Assembly: GCF_026427595.1 (NCBI RefSeq) | Contig: NZ_CP101527.1 | Span: 3,157,001 to 3,221,000, forward strand | Reading direction: 5' to 3' | DNA length: 64,000 nucleotides | DNA from: Alkalimarinus sediminis | GTDB taxonomy: Bacteria > Pseudomonadota > Gammaproteobacteria > Pseudomonadales > Oleiphilaceae | Part shown: positions 27,866 through 38,200 of the stretch, piece after piece | Layout of the letters: every line of letters begins with the position of its first letter | How positions within the stretch are numbered: the stretch's first letter is position 1 | Translations under genes and position numbers: made by a program | The notes under the pieces: generated by a model | The model's input: the letters and a program-made list of their open reading frames with translations, nothing else | The model's database searches: none | What the model was told of the DNA's origin: nothing

Positions 27866-28801
27866 TTAGCCATCTTGGTTAATACGCTTGATAAGTGCCT
27901 CTAGTACTTTCTCGCTTTGATCATTTTCAACTTGGCAGGTGCCTGCAGCTTGGTGTCCCCCGCCGTTGTACTCCAGCATTAGCTCACCTACATTAGTTTT
28001 AGAGCCGCGATCAAAAATCGACTTACCCGTCGCAAATACCGTATTCTGCTGCTTAAGCCCCCAAAGAATGTGTATCGAGATATTACATTGAGGAAACAGC
28101 GCATAGATAACAAAGCGGTTTCCAGCATGAATAACTTCTTCATTTCGCAGGTCTAGTACCACAAGATTTTTATACACCGTGGAGCAGCGCTTAATCTGCT
28201 CTTTGAACTTAGTATCTTGGTCAAAATAGAGTTCTACTCGCTCTTTTACATCGGGTAAAGCTAGAATCTCATCAATATTATGGTTGCGACAATAATCTAT
28301 GAGATCCATCATCAACGCATAATTTGAGATTCTAAACTCACGAAACCGCCCTAAGCCAGTACGGGCATCCATTAAGAAATTAAGCAGATCCCATCCTTTT
28401 GGATCAAGTACTTCTTCTTTATTAAACTGAGCCGAATCCCCCTTATCGACGGCCTCCATCATATCCTTCCACTCAGTCGGGAAGGTCTTTTCTGCACCGT
28501 AATAATCATAAACAACTCTTGCTGCAGAAGGGGCACCTGGGTCGATAATGTGGTTATCTCTTTTTTCGTTTCGAATGGTTTCTGACAAGTGGTGATCAAA
28601 CGCGAGATGCACACCTTCGACAAACGGTAAATTGGTAGAGATATCGGTGGCAGATATCTCTACTTTGCCATCCTGCATATCTTTAGGATGCACAAATTTA
28701 ATATCATCAACCATATCAAGGTGTTTAAGTAATACGGCACAAACCAAGCCATCAAAATCACTTCTCGTAACTAAGCGAAATTTCTTCGTCGCTTCAGTCA
28801 T
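27866..28801 (-). CDS. DHH-family phosphoesterase
   Basis: The product has 311 residues. Family motifs: TRSDFDG (about 12-18), AFDHHLS (about 67-73) and the C-terminal DHHA1 signature GGGHQAAGTC. Members hydrolyse short oligonucleotides, cyclic dinucleotides or polyphosphate using Mn; this subtype is often named exopolyphosphatase-like, and the real substrate cannot be told from sequence. Cytoplasmic, single gene, convergent with the cytochrome gene. Confidence 0.85.
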   Translation of the reverse strand: MTEATKKFRLVTRSDFDGLVCAVLLKHLDMVDDIKFVHPKDMQDGKVEISATDISTNLPFVEGVHLAFDHHLSETIRNEKRDNHIIDPGAPSAARVVYDYYGAEKTFPTEWKDMMEAVDKGDSAQFNKEEVLDPKGWDLLNFLMDARTGLGRFREFRISNYALMMDLIDYCRNHNIDEILALPDVKERVELYFDQDTKFKEQIKRCSTVYKNLVVLDLRNEEVIHAGNRFVIYALFPQCNISIHILWGLKQQNTVFATGKSIFDRGSKTNVGELMLEYNGGGHQAAGTCQVENDQSEKVLEALIKRINQDG

Positions 28802-29008
28802 ACGGACTTTCTCCTTATTTTTATCGGTATTACAACTCTTTAAGGAGTATAGACGATATCTGAAAGTCGACAGTTATTTACCATTTTAACCAACCAGGCA
28901 TTTTCTACTCCCTTATAGCAACCGTTACCCTTTTACCTCTATTATGTATTGCTGTGCCCCCAAAGCATTTACACCTAGAACCTTATAACCCAACAGAGCG
29001 AATAGATA

Positions 29009-29257
29009 ATGCCTGATATTAAGTTTTCAGCTGACGAAAAGAGACTCTTAATAAACAAAATTCAACGATATTTCGAAAGTGAGCTAGACCATGAAATCGG
29101 CCAATTTGACGCAGACTTTTTGTTAGATTTTTTTGCCAAAGAGATAGGCGCATTTTATTACAACAGAGGATTACATGATGCTCAGGCCGTTCTCGAGAGC
29201 AAACTAGATACAATTAGTGACGCTATCTACGAAATAGAGCAACCTACATCGTTTTAG
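29009..29257 (+). CDS. DUF2164 family protein
   Basis: The product has 82 residues. The pattern IKFSADEKRLLINKIQRYFESELDHEIGxF, then DFFAKEIGAFYYNRGLHDA, matches DUF2164, a small cytoplasmic family of unknown function common in gammaproteobacteria. No ribosome binding site of note. The neighbour converges from the other strand. Confidence 0.85.
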   Translation: MPDIKFSADEKRLLINKIQRYFESELDHEIGQFDADFLLDFFAKEIGAFYYNRGLHDAQAVLESKLDTISDAIYEIEQPTSF

Positions 29258-29322
29258 CTCGTTCACTCAGCAGATCAAGCATACCTTATACCTTTACGAC
29301 GGAACGCTGCACCGACTAATGA

Positions 29323-31938
29323 CTATTTAATTGCACGAGAAGAGATAGACCTGATCTTGCTATTTGATTGCTTTTCAAGCCAGCTCAAAAAAGCCTCTTC
29401 CGGCATAGGGCGACCTATAAAATAGCCTTGCGCCACATCACACCCTAACGTTTGCAACTGCACCATAGTTTCTCTATCTTCTATCCCCTCAGCGACTACT
29501 TTTAAGCCAAGGGTGTGAGCAAGATTGACCGTCATCTCAACAATTTTTTGGTTCTGTGAGTTTTGAACCATATCAGTCACAAACGAACGATCTATTTTAA
29601 GCTCGTCAACCGGCAATTGATTCAAATATGACAGAGACGAATACCCGGTTCCAAAATCATCAATGCTAAGCTGTATTCCAAGGTCACTTAAATCATTTAA
29701 TACGCTAAGGGCTTTCTCGGGGTTATCCATCATGGTGGTTTCGGTCATTTCGAATACGATTCTTTCAGGCGCAACACCATGCTTGACGAGACTATCAAGG
29801 GTATTTGTAACAAAATTAACTTCGGCGATATTTTTCGCCGAGATATTAACTGAAAGCTGAATATTATGCCCAAGGCTTTGGAGCTTTTTATCAAACTGCA
29901 TAACTCTTTCGATGACCCATGCAGTAAGAGATCTTATCAGCCCTGACTTTTCTGCAAGAGGGATAAATTCATCTGGTCGAACAAACCCATGAACATCGTG
30001 ACTCCAGCGGAGCAAGGCTTCTGCACCAACGACTTCTGACGTAGTTAAATCAAACTGAGGCTGAAGGAACAACGTCAGTTCATCTGACTCAATAGCCTTT
30101 GCGAGATCCCCCATTAGAGAGAGGCGACGAGTACTATAGTAATTTTGATCAGATGAATAGGTAGTAATTTTTTGGGATGTTTTCTTAGAGGTTTCAAGGG
30201 CAATAGCAGCATGCTGAACTAGGGCATCCATATCTTGGCCATGGATAGGAAATAAAGCAATGCCCGCAATTGCATCAATATCAATGAACATACCTTCATG
30301 CTCAATTGGTTTCTTCATCACATCTAACAGTTTTTCAGCAACATGATTAGGTGCTTGAGTGTCGCTGCTCATACCCACTAATACAGCAAAGCTAACACCA
30401 TCGAGCACAGACAAGAAGTGAAAATAATCGTTGGTCCGATCAACCGGCAACACGTTGTCTACTCGCCCTGCCTCGTGCGATAGCCTGTCTGAAGCTCTAA
30501 TTAGCAACAAGTCGGCATTACTTTTTCCCAACGTTTTGTTAATTTCATGAAAACGATTAAAGTGTATGACCACTAGCCCAAACGATTTAATTGCCCCGTT
30601 GGGTTCCGCTTTTAGATCTTCTATGCATTTGTATAACAATGTACTGTTTGGCAGAGATGTCAAAGTATCATAACTTGCTCGCTCTAATAGTTTCTTCTCA
30701 GCCTGTTGCCACTTTATGATCGAGTGATGTTTAGACTCCAGAGCTTCATATTTGAGCATTCTATCGACTTTTATTCGCTGAGCTAAGCCTAACGACAGCA
30801 GAATAACTTCAGCTGCGGAGCCAAACTGCATTGCAGTCTCGGTGAAAAAGTTGGTAGATACTACACCAAACACACTCGCTAGATAGACTAGAATGCCTCC
30901 AAGAAACAATGACCAAGCAATAAGAAAATAAGGCGCGGTAGGACTTCCTCGTCTAAGTGTTTTTAACCCGGTTATAATTAACACTACAGAAAACAACGCA
31001 GCAATAGAGCCTGACATTTTAGGAAAGCTTACATCAACAAAAATCACGCAGATAAATAGGATGGCAGTAGCCAAAACCGTCATACTAACAATCAACTTGT
31101 CAAAAGAAGGGATTAGCTTACGGGTACCTAAAAACGAGCGGGAAAATTGCAATGCACCTAAAATTGATAAACCACTGAAAACCAGCAATGCATATCGATT
31201 AACTTCTTCACTTTCTGGCCAAATTAATTGAAAGCCTAAACCATTTAAAAAAAGTACAACGCCAGACATGCCCAACAAGTACATAACGTAAAACAAATAT
31301 GTAGGATCTTTAACAGACACATAAAGAAATAGGTTGTACAGCGTCAGAGCTAGCAATATCCCACAAAATATTCCCCACCCATACGAGCTAAGCGTCTCTT
31401 CTTCAAAATAAATTTGGGAGGGCCATAGGGTGAGGGGTATTTGAATAGAACTATCAGACGATATTTTCAACCACAACTCGTATTCGCTTCCCCCTTGATT
31501 AACTAGTGGGTAAGCAAAGTTCCGATAAAGAATCGGCCTAGAGTTAAAAGGCTGATCGGTGCCTGCTTTAATATGCTCAATACTTTCTCCATTAAGCACA
31601 TATAAGTCGATATTTCTTAGAGGGGCATAGTCTAGTGAGACTATCCAGCTTTCAGTACTATTGAGGAAGTCAGCAAACGAAAAAGAGACTCTGACCCAAT
31701 AAACTGAGTCACTAAACCCAAAATTTAGGGTCTCCTCATTATTTTCTACCAATCGTCCATCTCGCTGAAGCTGAACAACATCGTCTAACTCCAATAACCC
31801 CTTTTCATCTTCGTAATAAGACAGGTAGGCATTCAGGGAAATTCGCTGATCGCCAGATGATATTACAAAAGAGTGAGCGGAAGACGATAGGAAAAAAACG
31901 GCCCACACTAAACAGAGGTTTCGAAGGAATAAGCTCAT
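29323..31938 (-). CDS. 7TM sensor with degenerate GGDEF and intact EAL domain
   Basis: The product has 871 residues. Order: signal peptide (1-23), periplasmic 7TMR-DISMED2 domain (about 35-165), seven-helix 7TMR-DISM region (about 180-395), GGDEF-like domain (about 425-585), EAL domain (about 600-855). The GGDEF motif is replaced by GVSFA, so cyclase activity is unlikely. The EAL part keeps EALLRW and DDFGTGYSS, so it should hydrolyse cyclic-di-GMP. It is an inner-membrane sensor for an unknown periplasmic ligand, probably carbohydrate-like from the DISMED fold. The PilZ protein encoded divergently next door is a possible responder to the same second messenger. Confidence 0.9.
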   Translation of the reverse strand: MSLFLRNLCLVWAVFFLSSSAHSFVISSGDQRISLNAYLSYYEDEKGLLELDDVVQLQRDGRLVENNEETLNFGFSDSVYWVRVSFSFADFLNSTESWIVSLDYAPLRNIDLYVLNGESIEHIKAGTDQPFNSRPILYRNFAYPLVNQGGSEYELWLKISSDSSIQIPLTLWPSQIYFEEETLSSYGWGIFCGILLALTLYNLFLYVSVKDPTYLFYVMYLLGMSGVVLFLNGLGFQLIWPESEEVNRYALLVFSGLSILGALQFSRSFLGTRKLIPSFDKLIVSMTVLATAILFICVIFVDVSFPKMSGSIAALFSVVLIITGLKTLRRGSPTAPYFLIAWSLFLGGILVYLASVFGVVSTNFFTETAMQFGSAAEVILLSLGLAQRIKVDRMLKYEALESKHHSIIKWQQAEKKLLERASYDTLTSLPNSTLLYKCIEDLKAEPNGAIKSFGLVVIHFNRFHEINKTLGKSNADLLLIRASDRLSHEAGRVDNVLPVDRTNDYFHFLSVLDGVSFAVLVGMSSDTQAPNHVAEKLLDVMKKPIEHEGMFIDIDAIAGIALFPIHGQDMDALVQHAAIALETSKKTSQKITTYSSDQNYYSTRRLSLMGDLAKAIESDELTLFLQPQFDLTTSEVVGAEALLRWSHDVHGFVRPDEFIPLAEKSGLIRSLTAWVIERVMQFDKKLQSLGHNIQLSVNISAKNIAEVNFVTNTLDSLVKHGVAPERIVFEMTETTMMDNPEKALSVLNDLSDLGIQLSIDDFGTGYSSLSYLNQLPVDELKIDRSFVTDMVQNSQNQKIVEMTVNLAHTLGLKVVAEGIEDRETMVQLQTLGCDVAQGYFIGRPMPEEAFLSWLEKQSNSKIRSISSRAIK

Positions 31939-32153
31939 ATTATGGTATAAATTATGCTTAGGTATATTTTGATAATTGCCTGCGCCAAAATAAAGTCCAA
32001 TTCAGGTATATATTCAAACTGTTACAATAGATTATAGAGCTATTTTCTAGAAAAGAAGCCTAAATACCGAAATAAATGGCAATCTCGTCATGAATGATCA
32101 ATTTTTTGACGAGGATCGATGTAATATTTATACAAAGATAAAAGAAGTGAGTT

Positions 32154-33521
32154 ATGAAAAGCCAAAGAAAAGAAGAAAGGTATGACGTTTATCTCCCTTT
32201 AGTACTTGAATCGAAAGGATCTCGCATTATGGCACGATCTAGAAATTTGTCTAAAGGCGGAGCAAGTATCTCATTGGTAGATCCAATCAACACTGAAGAC
32301 ATTGACGAGCAAGGTTCAATCACTATTCGCACCCGTACCGGAAACATTAAAACGGCGTACGAAGTCACTTATAGAAGAGAAAATATTATTGGTATTCGTT
32401 TTTCTGACATATCAAGGCCACATATTGAAGTGCTCTCCCACTCATTAACAAGCAAACCCATCGAACCAAACCTGCAAGCAGCTAATGAAGACAATAAGAG
32501 AGCAACAACGCTATTAGGCAGCTTAAAGCGTCGAAGCTGGATCTTGCTTAGAATAACGTCAATCCTTACAGCCAACTTGTTTTGGCCTATTCTAAAAAGA
32601 GCTGTCAACCCTGAAGTGGTCTTTGCCGTATATGGTACTCGGGGAGATCAACGAGCATATGTTCCAGACTGGTTTCGACCATTCTTTCCCCCTATAGCAG
32701 TAGCAGCTTATATAAAAGACAGGTCATCAAAAGGTGTAATGGTATCCTCCGTATACTCCGAAGAAGAGCTCGCCTCTGACTCAGATAAAGTCCGAAAATA
32801 CATATCTGATTTACAGAAAGAGTTTCCTAATGTTAAACGCTTTGCACTCGTCGGCCGACTACCCGGCTTTAGCATGAAAGCGGGTATCGAAATCGTACCC
32901 CCATTAGTAGAAGGTGCATATGGTACTCGCTTTGCTATGTACGAATCAGCCATGCAGATAGCAAGCAAACTAAACGATAAAGCAGAGAGGTCGTCCATTG
33001 CTATATTGGGTGGCGCGGGTCGCATTGGCGCCAGCCTGATAGACGACTTAACTGAGAGCTTTCACACTATTATCGCCATTGACCCTCGCTACACCGAAGA
33101 GACAACCAGCATTATTAATGGCTCAAAGGTTCTTTACACCAAACGTGGAGAGCGTTTGCGTGAGGCTAAACTAGTACTAGTGTTGACGGCTAGAGGCAAC
33201 GATATACTGCCAATGATCAGTCACATGACACCAGGCACTGTGGTCGCTGATGACACCCACCCATGCATTAAACGACCTGCACGGGAGTTGCTTAGCAAGC
33301 AAGGTGTTGATTTGTGGAAAACAGTCGTCACAAGTGATGACTATAATATGTATCCAAGAATGCCCAACTTTCACAATAACAATATACCCGGCTGTTTGCT
33401 TGAAGCGTTGGTACTTAATGCAACGGGGGATGATGCCCTGAGCTCTCCTCAAAGGTTCTTTGACGAAGCAAAGAAATGCGGCTATAAAACACTACTGATA
33501 CGCCACCCGGATGACTCATAA
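32154..33521 (+). CDS. PilZ domain fused to a Rossmann-type dehydrogenase-like domain
   Basis: The product has 455 residues. Residues 1-105 form a PilZ domain with the RKEERYDV and NLSKGG cyclic-di-GMP-binding motifs. The rest has a nucleotide-binding GGAGRIGAS motif (about 282-290) and a layout (substrate half, GxGxxG Rossmann core, late IPGCLLEALVL segment) recalling cyanobacterial acyl-ACP reductases; that is resemblance only. A hydrophobic stretch near 127-143 may touch the membrane. It sits 9 bp before a DUF302 gene and divergent from the EAL protein, consistent with a cyclic-di-GMP-controlled function. The catalytic residues could not be assigned. Confidence 0.7.
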   Translation: MKSQRKEERYDVYLPLVLESKGSRIMARSRNLSKGGASISLVDPINTEDIDEQGSITIRTRTGNIKTAYEVTYRRENIIGIRFSDISRPHIEVLSHSLTSKPIEPNLQAANEDNKRATTLLGSLKRRSWILLRITSILTANLFWPILKRAVNPEVVFAVYGTRGDQRAYVPDWFRPFFPPIAVAAYIKDRSSKGVMVSSVYSEEELASDSDKVRKYISDLQKEFPNVKRFALVGRLPGFSMKAGIEIVPPLVEGAYGTRFAMYESAMQIASKLNDKAERSSIAILGGAGRIGASLIDDLTESFHTIIAIDPRYTEETTSIINGSKVLYTKRGERLREAKLVLVLTARGNDILPMISHMTPGTVVADDTHPCIKRPARELLSKQGVDLWKTVVTSDDYNMYPRMPNFHNNNIPGCLLEALVLNATGDDALSSPQRFFDEAKKCGYKTLLIRHPDDS

Positions 33522-33530
33522 GGACTTTCT

Positions 33531-34001
33531 ATGCGCACACTTCTGTTTTGTTTAATCACTGTTTTTGCCATCTCATCAGCGGCCATAGCGGGCGAATCTT
33601 CTGCTCCGACCAATAGTGGCGTTATAAGCATCAAAAGTAATCATGATGTTAAATCAACCGCCGACAAGCTGGTGAATATTCTCGAAACAAAAGGCATGAC
33701 CGTTTTTGCCCGCATTAATCATGCAGAAGGTGCACAAAAAGTTGGTAAGCTACTGCGCCCCACTGAACTCGTCATTTTTGGTAATCCAAAAGTTGGCACG
33801 CCGCTTATGCAATGCGAACAGCGGGTCGCAATCGACCTACCCCAAAAAGCATTAATCTGGCAAGATGAAAAAGATGATGTTTGGTTTAGCTACAATGACC
33901 CCGCATACTTATCAGAACGTCATCAGATTAAAGATTGTCAAAAAGTGCTTAGCAAGATTGGCAATGCGCTAGCCAACTTTTCCGCTGCGGCGACTAAATA
34001 G
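33531..34001 (+). CDS. Secreted DUF302 protein
   Basis: The product has 156 residues. Signal peptide about 1-20 (ending AIAG), then a complete DUF302 domain (ADKLVNILETKGMTVFARINHAEGA, LLRPTELVIFGNPKVGTPLM). DUF302 is an alpha/beta fold of unknown role. It follows the PilZ-Rossmann gene by 9 bp in what looks like a two-gene operon and ends before a bidirectional terminator. Confidence 0.88.
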   Translation: MRTLLFCLITVFAISSAAIAGESSAPTNSGVISIKSNHDVKSTADKLVNILETKGMTVFARINHAEGAQKVGKLLRPTELVIFGNPKVGTPLMQCEQRVAIDLPQKALIWQDEKDDVWFSYNDPAYLSERHQIKDCQKVLSKIGNALANFSAAATK

Positions 34002-34057
34002 TAGGTTAGGCTTAACCTTCTGTTCAATAAAGCCTCAGTCAGACCCTGTCGCCTATT

Positions 34058-34086
34058 AAATGCCTTGATTTTCACTCAAGGCATTT
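34058..34086. terminator. Bidirectional terminator DUF302 / RND adaptor
   Basis: AAATGCCTTGA (34058-34068) pairs with TCAAGGCATTT (34076-34086) around a 7-nt loop, between two convergent genes. A/T-rich ends serve both strands. Confidence 0.85.
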
Positions 34087-34119
34087 ATGTTGTAGCCGTT
34101 AGAAATCATATTAAGTTGA

Positions 34120-35232
34120 TTATAAAGGCGGGGGCAGCAGCCGGTCTCCCTCAGACAAACCTGCCAACACTTCAACGGTTTCAACTTCATCAGCATTGTC
34201 GCTGTTAAATGTTTTACCAAGTCGAATATAACGACGATAGACGTGATCATCTTGCTCTACCCAAACCAGATCTAACTGTCCGGCTTGAACTACCCGATTT
34301 TTGGGAATAATAATAGTGTTCTCAACTCGGGACGGAATCAGTACTCTCGCATACATACCCGGTAGCAAAGACTCTTGGTAATCTATACGAGCCTTGACTA
34401 AAAAGCTACGTGAGCCAGTATCGGCAGCAGGCACGATTTCTTCGATAACCGCTGCAACCTGCTTGTTCAGAGAAGGAATATTCACGTCTAGCGCCTGACC
34501 AATCTCAAGCGATAACGCCAACTGTTCTCGCACATGGGTCTCGATTCTTAAAGATAAAGGGTTATACAGCGAAAGCAGCGGTGTACCGGGAGTCGCAGTA
34601 TCACCTGGCTCTGCAAAACGGTCGACCAAGCGACCATCAATTGGGGAACGGATATCGGTGTAACTTAGAGCGGTCCCGGCTTCCTGCTCTTGCTGTTTAG
34701 CTAGCGCCAACTCTGCCATCAGGGCTGCTTCATTAGCTCGAGCTTTATCTAAATCTGCCAATGCCACCAAGCGCTGCTCATTCAGCTTTTCGATACGCTT
34801 CAGGTTCTGTTTCGCCTCGGTCAAACGAGCTTCGACCGCCCTGCTATTCTCTTTGGCCTGCTCTGTTTTTGCCAATAGATCACTTTTTTCTAGCGACACT
34901 AACACTTGACCCGCCTTAACGCTATCACCAGCTCTAGCGTGTACATCAGTAATTCTAGCCAATAAACGTGATGATATTAGTGTGGCAAACTTAGCTTCAA
35001 CAGAAGCCGGTACAGGCTCATAAATTGTTAGCGCTTGTGCTTTCACAACTACCACATCTGACCTGTCGACACCGTTGGTAATTGGATCATTCAAGCCTGG
35101 CTGAACTTTTTCGTCAAACAAACCTGCCATCCACGCGACCATCATCAACAAGATAACCATCGCAACAATAGGCAGTAACCAAGCTCTAATAGCGGCTTTT
35201 TGTTCAGGTATTTTTTTAGCAGGTTCTGACAT
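34120..35232 (-). CDS. RND efflux periplasmic adaptor (membrane fusion protein)
   Basis: The product has 370 residues. A membrane helix (about 18-40) anchors it. Biotinyl-lipoyl-like halves (RAGDSVKAGQVLVSLEKSDL and SYTDIRSPIDGRLVDRFAEPGD) flank a coiled-coil hairpin (about 120-195), followed by beta-barrel and membrane-proximal domains. It links the inner-membrane RND pump to an outer-membrane channel. The pump gene lies 4 bp upstream; no outer-membrane factor is in the window. Confidence 0.93.
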   Translation of the reverse strand: MSEPAKKIPEQKAAIRAWLLPIVAMVILLMMVAWMAGLFDEKVQPGLNDPITNGVDRSDVVVVKAQALTIYEPVPASVEAKFATLISSRLLARITDVHARAGDSVKAGQVLVSLEKSDLLAKTEQAKENSRAVEARLTEAKQNLKRIEKLNEQRLVALADLDKARANEAALMAELALAKQQEQEAGTALSYTDIRSPIDGRLVDRFAEPGDTATPGTPLLSLYNPLSLRIETHVREQLALSLEIGQALDVNIPSLNKQVAAVIEEIVPAADTGSRSFLVKARIDYQESLLPGMYARVLIPSRVENTIIIPKNRVVQAGQLDLVWVEQDDHVYRRYIRLGKTFNSDNADEVETVEVLAGLSEGDRLLPPPL

Positions 35233-35236
35233 ACGA

Positions 35237-38200
35237 TTACACGCGTCCCTTAACAGGTTTATCGAAAACTAATAAGTACACTATCGGCACGACAATTAAG
35301 GTAAAAAGGGTCGAGGCGATAATACCGAATATGATGGCCAACGCCAGGCCACTAAACACCGGGTCGAGTATAATCACTAAGTTACCTAACATTGTTGTAC
35401 CTGCGGTTAGCAGAATCGGCCTCATACGGATCGCCCCAGCCTGGATCAGCGCCTCTTTTACGGGCATCCCCTCAGCACGAGCCTGGCTAATATACTCGAT
35501 TAGAATCAGCGAATTTCGCACGACGATACCAGCAAGAGCAATCATTCCAATCATCGCTGTAGCTGTAAATAACACCGGCTCAGGAGCTCCCGCGATTTGC
35601 CGCTCACCAAACTGATTTAACAGCCAGAACCCTGGCATAATGCCAATGACCGTTAGTGGGATCGCAGACATAATAATGAGCGATAGTGCGGATGAGGACG
35701 TTTGAGCCCTTAAAACAAAAAATATCGCCACAAGTGCAAACGCAAATGCGAGGCCCATATCACGAAACACATCGACAGTAATCTTCCACTCACCTTCACC
35801 GCGCCAACTCACCTCAATATCTTGAGGTAGCGACCAAGTATCTCCTCCACCATTATCCAGATAAGTGCGCGCCTGCCAGTCGGATGGTGATGCTTCATAC
35901 CCTTCAGACTCTTGTTGATTCAGCTCTGTTTGGTCAGCATTAACATCAGCGATAACCTCCGCCGGTGTTCTACCAGACAACTCAGCCATTACATACACAA
36001 CCGGCTTGAGATCTTTTTTGAATATGGGCTCATCTGCTATACCCGGCTCAAACTGCCCCAGCTCACCTATCGCGACTAATGGCTGTGGCGCAGTTTCAAG
36101 CCCTTGCGCGGTCGTCGATTGCACCACACCTGAACGCCCTCTAACCTGTAAGCGCTCAAAGTCAGTCAGTGAACTTCGCTGACCTGGAGCTAACCTTAAC
36201 TCTATCGGCAACGGTACGGCCTCCCTGGGCTGTTGCAAGAACCCCGCCGACATTCCAGCATTCGCCATCACTAGCGTTTGACTAATATCATCAGCAGAAA
36301 TACCAGAAAGTGCCGCCTTCTGCTGATCGGTTACAAAGCGCATTCGCTCTCGCGGGTTCTCAACAGTCGAGTCTACCTCCACCACATAGGGCTCTCTTTC
36401 CAAACGAGCTATTAGCGTTTGAGCCGCTCGCTTTTGCGTTGCATAAGGCGTCAGAGTATCGCCATAAATCTCAGCGACTACCGTACTTAACACAGGCGGC
36501 CCTGGGGGCACCTCTACAACCTTAATTTTAACCCCATCTTGCATCAACGGCTCCAATAATGCCCTCACTCGTAACACTACGCCATGGGATTGATGCTCCC
36601 GCTCAGTTTTATCAAGCAGCGTTAGTCTCAAGTCTGCCAAGTTTGGCGCTGTTCGCTGATAATACCGTCTTACCATACCGTTAAAGTCGATTGGCGAAGA
36701 AGTACCAACATAGGCTGCAATAGCCTTTACTTCAGGCATCAGGCTTACTTGAGATGAGATGCGGCGAGCCATTTCAGCAGTGTTTTCCAGGCTACTGCTT
36801 TCAGGCATGTCAATTAAAATCTGCACTTCATTTTTATTATCAAATGGCAATAGTTTTAATGGCACCATTCTTAATACCGGCAAAATGGCTGCTAACACAA
36901 ACAGTACCAGCACCAACCAAAGCACCTTTTTTGCCTTACGGCGATCATTCAATAACGGGCTGATAATACGTCGATAGCCCCTCAATAAACTCGAGCTTTC
37001 AGCATTATATTGCGTGGCCGACTCAGACTCTGTGGCAGACTTGACGTTAAGTAATTTACTAGCCAACCAGGGCGTTACGAAAAATGCCACTAACGTACTC
37101 GCGATAACACTCACAGGTACATTAAATGCCATGGGTGCCATATAGGGGCCCATCATGCCGGTAATAAACGCTAGCGGAACAAAGGCTAGAATAATGGTTA
37201 AGGTCGACATCAGTAGAGGCGTTCGAATCTCTGCAACTGCACCTACAATATGAGACTGAACATCCGCTCCGCCTTTTTTCAAAAAACGAGAGATATTATC
37301 AACACCGGTAATAGGGTCATCGACCAATAACCCCAGTGATAAAATGAGAGCAAAGAGCGTGACTCTGTTAATGGTATAACCAAACGCCATATCAAGCGCT
37401 AATGTAATCCCATAACAAATTGGTACAGCTAAGCCCACAACCAAAGCAGAGCGCCACCCCAGAAACACCCCAATAAATATAACCACTGTCACCACAGCAA
37501 AACTAAGGCTTGAGGCAAGGTTATTTACCTTTTCATTAGCTGTTTCGCCATAATCTCGAATAACCTCAATATCCACTCCACTCGGTAATAGATCCTGTTT
37601 GAGGTCAGCGATAACCTGGTGTACATCCGAGGCAACCTTTACAGCGTTACTACCACGCTGCTTAGCCACACTAATACTTACCATAGGGTAGCCGTTGTTA
37701 GCCTTTTCGAACGCAGGGTGCGCTGCGGAAAAGTCTATCCAGGTATAGCTATCTGGCTCCGCAGGGCCATCAAGAATATCCGCAACATCTTTAAGAAAGA
37801 TAGGCGTACCATCAATAACATTAATAACCAGGTTCTCAAGCTGCTCAACAGAGGCTATAAAGTCGCCTCCTTCGATTAGGATAGAGTGATTATTAAATGC
37901 CCATTGACCTGCATTCTGGCGCACATTCGATACTTTAATCCCATTGATTATATCGATGGGTGTGGTTTTTCTGGCTGCAAGGCTTTCGGGTTTGATCATC
38001 ACTCGAATTGTACGAGGACGCCCACCTGAGACATTCACTTCACTGGTAGACGGGATACCCTGAATAGCCGTTGAAACATCGTCTGCTAAACGCCTTAACT
38101 CATAATCGCTATAGAGCGATGGATCTTGACTCCATAACGACAATACCATAATTGGCACATCATCCACTTCAACAGGCTTAACTAGCCAGTTTTCGACGAC

